A stretch of 64,000 bases of DNA from UMGS1519 sp050951005 (GCA_050951005.1 JBMNIP010000002.1:682001-746000), one strand, 5' to 3'. Positions 33,385-40,436 are shown, counted from the first letter of the stretch. Numbers and translations are program-made. The notes: a model not told the origin generated them from the letters alone.

Positions 33385-33657
33385 ATGAATGCATCTACGG
33401 CATTGAAGAAAGCAGTGCAAATCGCGGGAGTGAGGGTTTCGCACATCGGCGGGCTCATCGGGAAGTCGCGGGCTTGGGGCAACGCGGCTATCACCTCTGA
33501 GAATCCGAGCATCGACACGATGTCGTCCGTTGCGCACCTATGCGGATACCGTGTATCGCTCATCCCGTACGACTACGAGAGGAAGCCTGGGGAGATTGTG
33601 ATAGACGCACCCAAAAATGTCAGCAGAATTGAACCGCTCGGCAAACCTTACATTTAG
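33385..33657 (+). CDS. Small XRE-like helix-turn-helix protein
   Basis: A 90-residue protein whose core, ALKKAVQIAGVRVSHIGGLIGKS then NPSIDTMSSVAHLCGYRVSLIPYD, matches the spacing of short XRE/Cro-type DNA-binding domains (turn, then a helix pair testing AHLCGY). A tail of about 25 residues follows. I chose the ATG at 33385; its ribosome site (GAGGAAAGAAAAGGG) is weak, and upstream codons could extend it. It lies in the accessory island beside the structured RNAs, so it could regulate them, but that is only a guess. Confidence 0.6.
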   Translation: MNASTALKKAVQIAGVRVSHIGGLIGKSRAWGNAAITSENPSIDTMSSVAHLCGYRVSLIPYDYERKPGEIVIDAPKNVSRIEPLGKPYI

Positions 33658-33663
33658 CAAATT

Positions 33664-33942
33664 CTATTGCTGTTCCAAACAACTGTAGCAGGAACGCAGC
33701 AACCGATCGGCACAAAAACAGCGACCCCGCTGCAGATAATGCAACGGGGCCACATGTGCATGCTGATTGCAATACAAGCCTGGCGCAATCGACTGCTCCT
33801 GAAAGAAGACAGACGCTATTAACAACCTGATTGGGTTCGTCGGATTGCCGGCGGCCTTTACGTTTACTATCGGATGTATACCTTCTTGACCTTGACTACC
33901 TTGAGTGTCTTTCCATAGATCTTTCCATGCAATGAAAGCCAT
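33664..33942 (-). CDS. Hypothetical small protein, doubtful
   Basis: A possible 92-residue frame starting MAFIAWKDLWKDTQ two bases after the stop of the frameshifted gene upstream. It reads through the hairpin at 33725-33749, whose sequence matches the terminators of the two RNAs, so either the frame is not a gene or only its start is meaningful. No family is recognised. Confidence 0.25.
   Translation of the reverse strand: MAFIAWKDLWKDTQGSQGQEGIHPIVNVKAAGNPTNPIRLLIASVFFQEQSIAPGLYCNQHAHVAPLHYLQRGRCFCADRLLRSCYSCLEQQ
33712..33750 (-). terminator. Third terminator of the RNA-associated type
   Basis: CCCCGTTGCA pairs with TGCAGCGGGG (same G-T pair as in copies A and B), followed by TCGCTGTTTTTG on the minus strand. 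Confidence 0.7.
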
Positions 33943-33944
33943 CG

Positions 33945-34195
33945 CTACAAGGAGCCCTCTGAAATGATTTCGCCAACATCCTCGGCATCTACGTCCATGT
34001 TGAAGAAGATCGGCGCATAGTTCAGCGCTTTGCCATCGAATTTGCGGATTACGATAGGGTCTTTGTCCCGCCTACATGAACAGCGCCGTCAACATTGTCG
34101 AATACATAGTTGTCACTGTATTCCTGATAATGGTTGATAGGATGGGGGTATTTCTCCCTTGCAATGCTTAGCGCCTGGTCGAAAGAACAGCTCAT
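33945..34195 (-). pseudogene. Frameshifted small orphan protein (Imm-like)
   Basis: From ATG at 34195, with AGGGAGGG upstream, the frame reads MSCSFDQALSIAREKYPHPI and on to NYVFDNVDGAVHVGG, then stops; a one-base shift at a GGCGGGAC run restores DKDPIVIRKFDGKALNYAPI and on to EDVGEIISEGSL before TAG. Both halves read as one small protein of about 80 residues. Its pattern (amphipathic first helix, YVF strand, then beta strands) resembles the intact protein at 34464-34712 and small immunity proteins. The break suggests recent inactivation or a sequencing error. Confidence 0.55.
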
Positions 34196-34463
34196 GCCAT
34201 ACCCTCCCTTGGAATGAACGCGTTGGTCGCAAATTCGGTAACTGCTAGCAGCTTAAGCCAACTGCCTCTACAATGTCAGCTCTTGAAAAGATAGCTCGGG
34301 CGCATCGTTCGTTCGGTCGTTGGCCAACAGGACTAAGAGCCATCACTGCGTATGCGGTGAGCGCCGTCTTTAGCGCATATTGATAGAATATAGCTAGTAG
34401 GAACAGACAATCTGAGAATCCCAGGTCGTGCCAAAATCTGTTACTCATGCCAAAGGGTGGAAA

Positions 34464-34712
34464 ATGACTTTTCATGAAGCCGTAGCTGTTGCTGAGATGT
34501 ACATCGACAGGGCTGACATGTATAAAGATTTCAAGAACTACTACGTTTTTGAGCGTGACTCTGAGGTTGAAAGAATTTCATCGGAGGGCATGATTGCCGT
34601 CAGCAAGGATAGTGGGGAGTGTTTCAACTTCGTCGCCGTCATCCCGAAACTAGGTAAATGCCTAGGGGTGTACCGGCGCGACAACAAAGGAACGTTCCAG
34701 AAAACAAGCTAG
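34464..34712 (+). CDS. Small orphan protein, immunity-like
   Basis: An 82-residue soluble protein beginning MTFHEAVAVAEMYIDRADM. It shows a first helix, then NYYVFERDSEVERISSEGMIAVSKDSGECFNF in beta-strand pattern. The layout recalls small immunity proteins and the broken neighbour at 33945-34195 (both have a YVF strand then a K-D-G turn). The ATG at 34464 follows AAAGGGTGG. No toxin gene is visible next to it. A terminator follows directly. Function is unassigned. Confidence 0.6.
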   Translation: MTFHEAVAVAEMYIDRADMYKDFKNYYVFERDSEVERISSEGMIAVSKDSGECFNFVAVIPKLGKCLGVYRRDNKGTFQKTS

Positions 34713-34735
34713 TAATTCCTTGCATCAATTCTTTC

Positions 34736-34765
34736 AGCCGTCAAACTTGAACGGCTTTCTTATTT
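34736..34765 (+). terminator. Intrinsic terminator
   Basis: The stem AGCCGT / ACGGCT (with a CAA/TTG extension) is followed by TTCTTATTTCTTT, just after the orphan gene. Confidence 0.75.
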
Positions 34766-34815
34766 CTTTGACGAAGGTAAGCATGTTGAAAAAATGCTCT
34801 CATTTCTAACGATGC

Positions 34816-34844
34816 AAGATTATCCCCGCGGATGCGGGGATCAC
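34816..34844 (-). repeat. Solitary type I-E CRISPR-like repeat 1
   Basis: On the minus strand this unit reads GTGATCCCCGCATCC then GCGGGGATAATCTT. It has the 29-base length, GTG start, 7-bp CCCCGC-type stem and AT-C handle of type I-E repeats, and matches repeat 2 at 23 of 29 positions in the same orientation. No second unit occurs at spacer distance (about 32 bases), so it is not an array. Confidence 0.6.
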
Positions 34845-34847
34845 CAA

Positions 34848-34988
34848 TCATCTGCCATCACTCTTCAAGTAGTCGTAGCGGTGACGTGAGAGCCATGTCG
34901 TACAGTAGCGCTCCTCGTATTTCCTATTCTCCCTGATGCAAATCAGGGTGATAATCGAGATAATCGTTACAATCATGTTCGTCGTCAT
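34848..34988 (-). CDS. Small single-span membrane peptide (46 aa)
   Basis: A frame too short for normal callers. It encodes MTTNMIVTIISIITLICI, a clear hydrophobic span, followed by a charged and aromatic tail (RENRKYEERYC... to ...YLKSDGR). Its ATG overlaps the stop of the acidic gene upstream (GGATGACG), so translation is probably coupled. It ends 3 bases before CRISPR-like repeat 1. One span plus a basic tail is the usual build of small membrane toxins such as those of type I systems, but no activity is shown here. Confidence 0.55.
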   Translation of the reverse strand: MTTNMIVTIISIITLICIRENRKYEERYCTTWLSRHRYDYLKSDGR

Positions 34989-35272
34989 CCCCAGTATTCG
35001 ATGCCGAACAGCTCGCACTCGCGTCGCTGTAGATTCTCGAAATCATTCAAATAAGCGCCTATCAGCTCATCGTCTTCGGCCGCCGTTTCATCGTCGGCGT
35101 CAATTTTGGCATACCAGATTTTCTCTTCGGTTTCAGCCCATTTGGCCCACCATGCAATATCAGCATCGGTAGCAACAATAAAAGCTCCATTATCATCGGT
35201 GGAAAACTCGACACCAGAATTCCCCATGATGTCGGCAAGCAAATCTTCGCCTATGTTGCAATCGGGGATCAT
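34985..35272 (-). CDS. Acidic small protein (95 aa), unknown function
   Basis: A strongly acidic protein with many Asp, Glu and Trp: IVATDADIAWWAKWAETEEK then IDADDETAAEDDELIGAYL. I favour the ATG at 35272, which lies inside CRISPR-like repeat 2 and overlaps the stop (ATGA) of a possible 18-codon leader. That leader starts GTG behind AGGAGGAG at about 35330. An open extension to 35380 only reads the repeat backwards as VLPACAGMIP. A later ATG (MGNSGVEF) is also possible. Size and acidity fit DNA mimics, antitoxins or anti-CRISPR proteins, none of which is proven. Confidence 0.5.
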   Translation of the reverse strand: MIPDCNIGEDLLADIMGNSGVEFSTDDNGAFIVATDADIAWWAKWAETEEKIWYAKIDADDETAAEDDELIGAYLNDFENLQRRECELFGIEYWG

Positions 35273-35293
35273 CCCCGCACATGCGGGGAGCAC
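35265..35293 (-). repeat. Solitary type I-E CRISPR-like repeat 2
   Basis: On the minus strand GTGCTCCCCGCATG then TGCGGGGATGATCCC: a canonical actinobacterial-looking 29-base type I-E repeat with perfect stem. It is alone, 420 bases from repeat 1, in the same orientation, with a coding cassette instead of spacers between them. Confidence 0.7.
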
Positions 35294-35368
35294 CGAGCAG
35301 AAACATCGCCGCAATGGCCCTGCACTACCCCGCTCCTCCTGAAAATCTGCCATCTTTTCGCTGTCAGT

Positions 35369-35396
35369 TTGACATACCAAAATTATTGTCTATAAT
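35369..35396 (+). promoter_or_regulatory. Near-consensus promoter of the MarR gene
   Basis: TTGACA and TATAAT with a 16-base spacer. The leader of about 110 bases contains GATGCGGG (35431 on) that can pair with CCCGCATC (35483 on), bringing the distal part close to the start codon. Confidence 0.8.
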
Positions 35397-35511
35397 GCCT
35401 CTATGTAAAGGTTATGTTACACAGGTACGGATGCGGGACTGGCATGAAAAACAGCAACGCGTAAACCGACAACGACAACCCCGCATCACGGTAACCTGAA
35501 CGGAGGTACCC

Positions 35512-35931
35512 ATGAATCGAAAAGACAGCTACCTGGTTATCTATGCTCACCGTTTGGTGAACCGCATGGACCGTCTAACGTCGGACATCTGCCGCAAGCA
35601 CGGTCTGACCCTTCCGCAATTCGGCGTCCTCGAAGCGCTTTACTCGAAGGGCAGCCTGCCGGTGGGAAAGGTAAAGGATCTGGTACTCAGCAGCGATGGC
35701 ACCATCCCGCTTATCGTGCACAACCTGCAGAAAGCAGGCTATGTCTCCACCGAGAAGGACCCCAACGACGGCAGGCGCAAGATTCTGAGCCTCACCAACG
35801 AGGGCCGCGCAGTCGTGAAACCCGCAATCAAGGAGAACGAAAAGGCCTTGGCGCGCGAGCTTTCCGACTGGAGTGCCGATGAGAAGGCGGAGTTGATTAA
35901 AATGCTCAGCAAGCACGACGTCGGCGCTTGA
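35512..35931 (+). CDS. MarR-family transcriptional regulator
   Basis: A 139-residue winged-helix regulator. Order: MDRLTSDICRKHGLTLPQFGVLEALY, the recognition helix region SSDGTIPLIVHNLQKAGYVSTEKD and the wing PNDGRRKILSLTNEG, all typical of MarR. GGAGG precedes the ATG, behind a near-consensus promoter. No conserved cysteine pair is present, so it probably senses a small ligand. The methyltransferase that follows is in the same frame right after its TGA. Confidence 0.93.
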   Translation: MNRKDSYLVIYAHRLVNRMDRLTSDICRKHGLTLPQFGVLEALYSKGSLPVGKVKDLVLSSDGTIPLIVHNLQKAGYVSTEKDPNDGRRKILSLTNEGRAVVKPAIKENEKALARELSDWSADEKAELIKMLSKHDVGA

Positions 35932-36537
35932 AGGCCCGCTTCGGCCACACGCCTGCTGGATCTGCTCCCCTCCTGGCGCAACCTGCAAGTACTCGACTTG
36001 GGATGCAGCACCTGCAAGGAAGGCGAGGCGCTGCTTGATGCCGGAGTGCACCTTACCTGCGTAGACCAAGACAGCGTGACGCTGGCACAAACGGCAAAGC
36101 GGCTTCCCGCGGCCACGTGCATCGCGTCGGATGCCGCACGGTTTGTTCCCCCTTCTGGCAAACGCTTCGATGTGGTGCTCTTCCGCCGCCCCGACGTGGC
36201 AATCCAGAGCGAAAGCTGGCATGCCGCGTTCGCAAAGATCCCCAGCTGGATTGCAGAAGGCGGACACGTTCTGGTAACGACCCCGGGAGCCTGGGAAGCA
36301 CGCATCGTGCGCACCTGGCTGCAGGAAGCGGGAGCACAGCATATCAAGGAGGTTCGCATGGATTGGCAAGATGAACAGCATGCCCTTATCGCAGAGGGCA
36401 TCGAACCGCGCAGTGAACAGCAACAAGGGCAAACCCTCGCAGAGCTGCTTGCCTGGGAATCGAGCGACGTTCCCATGGTCTGCGATGTGCGCACGGGACA
36501 ATGCACGCCGGTAGGCGATGCCGGCCTCGATCGCTGA
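35932..36537 (+). pseudogene. Class I SAM methyltransferase lacking its own start
   Basis: Immediately after the MarR TGA the same frame continues TRLLDLLPSWRNLQVLDLGC, a standard methyltransferase N-terminus with motif I (VLDLGCSTCKEGEALLDAG), then LTCVDQDS (motif II acidic), DVVLFRRPD and HVLVTTPG. No ATG, GTG or ribosome site lies in the first 22 codons; the first usable start, TTG at 35998, would delete half of motif I. Either the gene lost its 5' end, or MarR and methyltransferase were one protein split by a stop. About 202 residues remain; the substrate is unknown. Confidence 0.65.
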
Positions 36538-36555
36538 TCGACCTTGTTTTTTCTT

Positions 36556-36585
36556 TTGCCCTTATACCTCTAGGTAGAGTATATG
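36556..36585 (+). promoter_or_regulatory. Promoter with dyad in the spacer, upstream of DsbA-like gene
   Basis: TTGCCC and TATATG flank an 18-base spacer containing the arms TATAC-TCTA and TAGA-GTATA, symmetrical but for one extra C (36563-36583). Dyads in long spacers are typical of MerR-type control; no adjacent MerR gene is present, though one lies 3 kb downstream with a different dyad. Confidence 0.5.
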
Positions 36586-36666
36586 ACCGATTCGTTGGAG
36601 GCAGCTCACGCCCCTCCCGCATTCAGCAGTAGCAAAGTTTCGTTCTCAACCGAAAGGAAAATCATC

Positions 36667-37626
36667 ATGAACGCAGCAACCGAAGAAAAGAACATCCCTA
36701 CCGCAGGTACCGCGGCCCCTGAAGAAAACAGCGCCGCCCAGGCACCCGCCAACCAGCCGAGCGACCTGAAGGTGAAGGCGCTCGTATTCACCGACCCCTA
36801 CTGCTCGTGGTGCTGGGGAACCGAGCCGATGATCTTGGCGATGATGGAGCACTATCGCGATCAGCTGCATATGGAATACGTGTTCGGCGGGCTGATCCGC
36901 GACCTGGACGACTTCTACGACGCCACCAACGACATCCGCGATGCAGCCGCAGTGGAACCCCACTGGGCGATGGTCTCGGAACGCACCGGCCAGCCCATCG
37001 ACGAGAAGCTGTGGCGGGACATCGGCAAGATCCGCCACTTCAGCAGCTGGCCCGCCAATGTCGCAGCTAAGGCCGCATTCCTCCAGGGCGAGAAGCAGGG
37101 CTTCGACTACCTGCGCCGCCTGCGTCAGGCCGCCCTCACCGAGCGCACCATCATCAGCAACGAGGAAGAGTACAATCGCCTGGCACGCGAGGTGCCGTCG
37201 CTTGACTATCAGGCGTTCCGTGCCGCCCTCGACTCCGGCGATGCGGAGCGGGCGTTCCAGAAGGACCAGGAGACCTGCGCAATCTGGCAGACATACGGGT
37301 TCCCGACCATCCTCTTCTATAAGGCAGACGTGGATGTCAACGACATCTCCTCGCTAAACAAGAGCAATGCCGTGTATGTGGGCGGGCATCGCAGCATGGA
37401 AACCTACGACGAGGTCATCCGCAAGCTGGCACCCGGCATCCGGCAATACGACCCGCGCCCCGAAACGGAGCTGCTGAAGCTGTACGGCCCCATGACGGAA
37501 CGCGAGCTGGCGCAGATTGCCGGACGCGACACCGCATCCGAGCTGGACGTCCTCGAAAAGCTTGAAGAACAGGGGAAGATTGCGCGCAGCGAGCGGGTTC
37601 GCGGAAGCATCTGGCGCATCAAGTAG
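36667..37626 (+). CDS. DsbA-family thioredoxin-fold protein (SpxH/FrnE-like)
   Basis: A 319-residue cytoplasmic DsbA-like protein: no signal peptide, an Ala/Pro/Glu-rich start, then the redox motif DPYCSWCWGTEP with Cys46 and Cys49, FGGLIRDL, and the cis-proline loop YGFPTILFY. SpxH (YjbH) proteins share this CSWCWG motif and act as ClpXP adaptors or oxidoreductases. The last 55 residues (PMTERELAQIAGRDTASELD onward) look like an added winged helix, which is unusual. The ATG at 36667 follows GAAAGGAAAA. It lies in a likely operon with the Fic gene 19 bases downstream. Confidence 0.85.
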   Translation: MNAATEEKNIPTAGTAAPEENSAAQAPANQPSDLKVKALVFTDPYCSWCWGTEPMILAMMEHYRDQLHMEYVFGGLIRDLDDFYDATNDIRDAAAVEPHWAMVSERTGQPIDEKLWRDIGKIRHFSSWPANVAAKAAFLQGEKQGFDYLRRLRQAALTERTIISNEEEYNRLAREVPSLDYQAFRAALDSGDAERAFQKDQETCAIWQTYGFPTILFYKADVDVNDISSLNKSNAVYVGGHRSMETYDEVIRKLAPGIRQYDPRPETELLKLYGPMTERELAQIAGRDTASELDVLEKLEEQGKIARSERVRGSIWRIK

Positions 37627-37645
37627 AAGGAACAGGAGGCGAACC

Positions 37646-38575
37646 ATGGACATCACGGCACTCGGGAGGCGGCGCAACCTCGCGGGAACGAAGGCGGAGT
37701 TCGAAACCTCCCTGGTGGCCCCGCTCGGCCTCGTATTGCCCGAGGTGTGCGCGCAAGATGGCGTCATCGAAGAGGCGCGGCAGGCGTGCTCGATGCTCGA
37801 CAGCCTGAACCGGGCGTGGAAGGCGCTTCCCGAAGAAGCATGCGCAAAGGCGAAACAGGCGCTGCTTCAGGAGGAAGCAGCCTGTTCGGCAGAGCTTTCG
37901 AGCCAGATTCCCACCGCCATGGACCACGCCCCGCTTCCCGAGCGCCTCTCGTATGCCGACGATGGCACGCCATCGCATGCGGAGTGCCTGCCCCACATCG
38001 AAGAGGATGCCGCGAACATCATGCGTGCTATGGAATACCTCTCGTGGCGCATACATGACCTGCCGCTTTCGGGGCGCCTTGTGCAGGAGCTGCATGGAAT
38101 CGTCCTCGACAGCCCCCGCTACGACAAGGCCACCCCGGGGTGGTTCCGCACCTCGCCCGTATGGATGGGCGACCCGAATTCCCCCATTGGCAAGGCGATG
38201 TTCGTGGCGCCCAATGTCGAGGACATGGCCGCGGCCTGGCGCGCCCTGGAACAGCAGATGAACGAAGAGGAAGGAGGCACTCGGGGCCTGGCATCGGTGG
38301 CGCTGGAGCACTACCAGTTCGAAACCATCCACCCGTTCCTCGATGGCAACGGGCGGACCGGACGCATCGTCGCCATCCAGTCCCTGTCGCAACGCGGGCT
38401 TCTCGAAAGGCCGACGCTGCCCCTTTCGTGGGCGTTCGAGCAGGACATGTTCGCCTACTTCGCTGCCTTCCTGTCCGTGCAGCGGCAGAACGATTACCGC
38501 ACGTGGGTGCTCATGTTCCTGAATGCCGTCGAACGCGCCGCAAAGCATGCCGAAGAGCTGCTGCGGGAAATCTAG
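37646..38575 (+). CDS. Fic-domain protein (AMP transferase family)
   Basis: A 309-residue Fic protein. The catalytic motif HPFLDGNGRTGR is intact at 229-240 and the flap region is near RTSPVWMGDP, so nucleotide transfer (usually AMP) to a target hydroxyl is plausible. The N-terminal inhibitory motif of class II Fic proteins, SSxIEG, appears as SSQIPT at 85-90: the inhibitory glutamate is missing. If real, this would weaken auto-inhibition. GGAGG precedes the ATG at 37646. No antitoxin-like partner gene is adjacent. Confidence 0.9.
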   Translation: MDITALGRRRNLAGTKAEFETSLVAPLGLVLPEVCAQDGVIEEARQACSMLDSLNRAWKALPEEACAKAKQALLQEEAACSAELSSQIPTAMDHAPLPERLSYADDGTPSHAECLPHIEEDAANIMRAMEYLSWRIHDLPLSGRLVQELHGIVLDSPRYDKATPGWFRTSPVWMGDPNSPIGKAMFVAPNVEDMAAAWRALEQQMNEEEGGTRGLASVALEHYQFETIHPFLDGNGRTGRIVAIQSLSQRGLLERPTLPLSWAFEQDMFAYFAAFLSVQRQNDYRTWVLMFLNAVERAAKHAEELLREI

Positions 38576-38632
38576 CAAACGGGCCATCTGCATAATGGCA
38601 GATGGCCCGAACTGTAATGAGTGCGGATAAGC

Positions 38633-39382
38633 CTACTCGGCAGTGTAGCCGCCGTCGATGAAGAGATGGGTGCCGGTCACGAACTCGTTCTCCACCAGGA
38701 AGACAACGCCGTGGGCGATCTCCTCGGGCTTGGCGAAGCGCTTGAGCGCGTGCATGGAAATCAGCTCTTCACGCCGCTCCTTGCCGATAAGCTCCTCGCT
38801 CACCAGGGGCGTATCCACATAGCCGGGGTTCACCGTGTTGACGCGGATCTTGTAGGGCGCAAGCGCGAGCGCGGCCGACTTCGTCAACGCGTTCACACCG
38901 CCCTTGGCAGCGCAGTACGAGGGGATCATCGGATCGCCGATTACCGCCTCGATGGAAGAGGTGCTCACGATTGCGCCGCCGGTACCCTGCTTCTTCATCT
39001 GGACGGCCGCATGCTTCATCCCGTAGAACACGCCGATGAGGTTCGTATTGATGACCTTGGTGAAGTCCTCGTTGGTCATCTGGTCGACGGGCGCCATCGT
39101 GCCCGTGCCCGCGTTGTTGTACATGATGTCCAACGATCCGAAGTGCTCGACGGCGAACGCAACGAGGTTCTTCACGCTCTCCTCGCTGGTGGTGTCGGTC
39201 TGGCAGAAGGCCACGTCGCCGGAGATCTTCTTCAGCTGCTCGATTGCCTGGGCGCCCCGCTGCTCATTGCGGCCCGCGACCACCACCTTGGCGCCCTTCT
39301 CGAGCAGAGCGCCCGCTGTTGCAAGGCCGATTCCAGAGGTCCCGCCAGTGACAATCGCCGTCTTTCCCTTAATCTCGAACAT
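38633..39382 (-). CDS. Short-chain dehydrogenase/reductase (SDR)
   Basis: A 249-residue classical SDR with TGGTSGIGLAT (cofactor), NNAGTGTMAP, the catalytic serine in IVSTSSIEA, YCAAKGGV (Tyr and Lys) and NPGYVDTPL. It resembles glucose 1-dehydrogenase or 3-oxoacyl reductase types; the acidic residue after strand 2 is absent (VVVAGRNEQ), favouring NADP. AAGGAGG precedes the ATG at 39382. It is divergent from the MerR operon. Confidence 0.9.
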   Translation of the reverse strand: MFEIKGKTAIVTGGTSGIGLATAGALLEKGAKVVVAGRNEQRGAQAIEQLKKISGDVAFCQTDTTSEESVKNLVAFAVEHFGSLDIMYNNAGTGTMAPVDQMTNEDFTKVINTNLIGVFYGMKHAAVQMKKQGTGGAIVSTSSIEAVIGDPMIPSYCAAKGGVNALTKSAALALAPYKIRVNTVNPGYVDTPLVSEELIGKERREELISMHALKRFAKPEEIAHGVVFLVENEFVTGTHLFIDGGYTAE

Positions 39383-39611
39383 ACTGGCCTCCTTAGAGAT
39401 AGCTTCCGGCAGCAAGAACTTCAGCCGGCTGTACCTCAAGTGTATTGTCCTGGCCGCACTCCCTTAGGCCCAGATGGGCGAGCGGATGCAGACACTGTAT
39501 GGAGCGGTTATCGACCCGCTGCAGGCCGTCGGGCTTCTCGACGAGTTGGCAAATCCGGCTCCATCCACCAAGAAAATTCTGCTCCTTGCCGCCGACAGGC
39601 GCATTCCGCGC

Positions 39612-39642
39612 TTGACCATGACGTAACGTCATAGCCTATTGT
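39612..39642 (+). promoter_or_regulatory. MerR-type promoter with 19-bp spacer and palindrome
   Basis: TTGACC and TATTGT are spaced 19 bases apart, and the spacer holds the palindrome ATGACGTAACGTCAT (39618-39632). A stretched spacer with a central dyad is the hallmark of promoters untwisted by MerR activators. The MerR gene starts 33 bases downstream, so it most likely controls its own operon here. Confidence 0.8.
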
Positions 39643-39674
39643 CATTCGAACACTACCAATTAAAGGGGTCTTTC

Positions 39675-40436
39675 ATGTCGCGTCAGGAGACGGAAACATA
39701 TCTCACGGTGGGCCAGCTCGCACGCAAAATGGGCGTTACGGTGCGCACGATCCAGTATTACGATCAAAAGGGGCTCCTTACGCCTACTGCGAAGGGACCC
39801 GGCAACCAGCGCCTGTACTCGAGCACCGATGAGAAGGCGCTCTGCCGCATCCTCGTATTGAAGTACCTCGGGCTCTCCCTTGCCGATATTCGTGCCAACC
39901 AGGAAACGCTCAACGACCCCGGTTCCTTCCGCATCCAAATCGAGCACACGCTGGCTGATTTGAAAGACGATTTCGAGGCGCTGCTCAGAAGGCTGTCGAT
40001 TGTGCGCAAGATGCTTGCCGATTCAGAAGACGGCGCAGCCACGGACTGGGCGCACATGGCCCAACTCGTCGAAAGCGACCAGCCCGCCGGGGAATCCATC
40101 TGGCGTGCGGCCGAGATGCTCGATGTCGCACCGTCCGAGCCTACGGAAAGCCCGGCGCGCGGCATGGCGGTCGGCAAATGGCACGAGCTTATCGCGGACA
40201 CCATCGAGCTTATATCCAAACAGGTCCCGCCCTCCGACGAGCGGGCCTGCGACCTTGCCCGCCGCTACCTCGATCTCCAGGACGAGCAGGCCTACTCGCT
40301 TGAAGACAGCTTCCTGCTTATGGAGAACATCTCGCCGCACAGCGGGGGGCACGGCTCCTTCGACGTGCTGCGGCAGAGCGTCTCGGCATACCTGGACAAG
40401 GCCTCGGCTGCGCTGAAAGGAGAATCTGACCGATGA
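39675..40436 (+). CDS. MerR-family regulator with C-terminal sensor domain
   Basis: A 253-residue activator. The N-terminal MerR wing-helix (TVGQLARKMGVTVRTIQYYDQKGLL) is followed by a dimerisation helix and an effector domain of about 130 residues with no metal-binding cysteine pair, so it senses something other than a thiophilic metal. AAAGGGG precedes the ATG at 39675. Its stop overlaps the radical SAM start by four bases. It heads the radical SAM-FecB/C/E operon and probably acts on the 19-bp-spacer promoter just upstream. Confidence 0.9.
   Translation: MSRQETETYLTVGQLARKMGVTVRTIQYYDQKGLLTPTAKGPGNQRLYSSTDEKALCRILVLKYLGLSLADIRANQETLNDPGSFRIQIEHTLADLKDDFEALLRRLSIVRKMLADSEDGAATDWAHMAQLVESDQPAGESIWRAAEMLDVAPSEPTESPARGMAVGKWHELIADTIELISKQVPPSDERACDLARRYLDLQDEQAYSLEDSFLLMENISPHSGGHGSFDVLRQSVSAYLDKASAALKGESDR

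Noticed and set aside
34816..35293. A CRISPR array
   Set aside because: Only two repeat-like units occur, 420 bases apart, with coding sequence between them and no unit at spacer distance. They are reported as solitary repeats.
35273..35380. N-terminal extension of the acidic protein (MVCQTDSEK...)
   Set aside because: It only reads through the CRISPR-like repeat (VLPACAGMIP), a common false extension at type I-E repeats.
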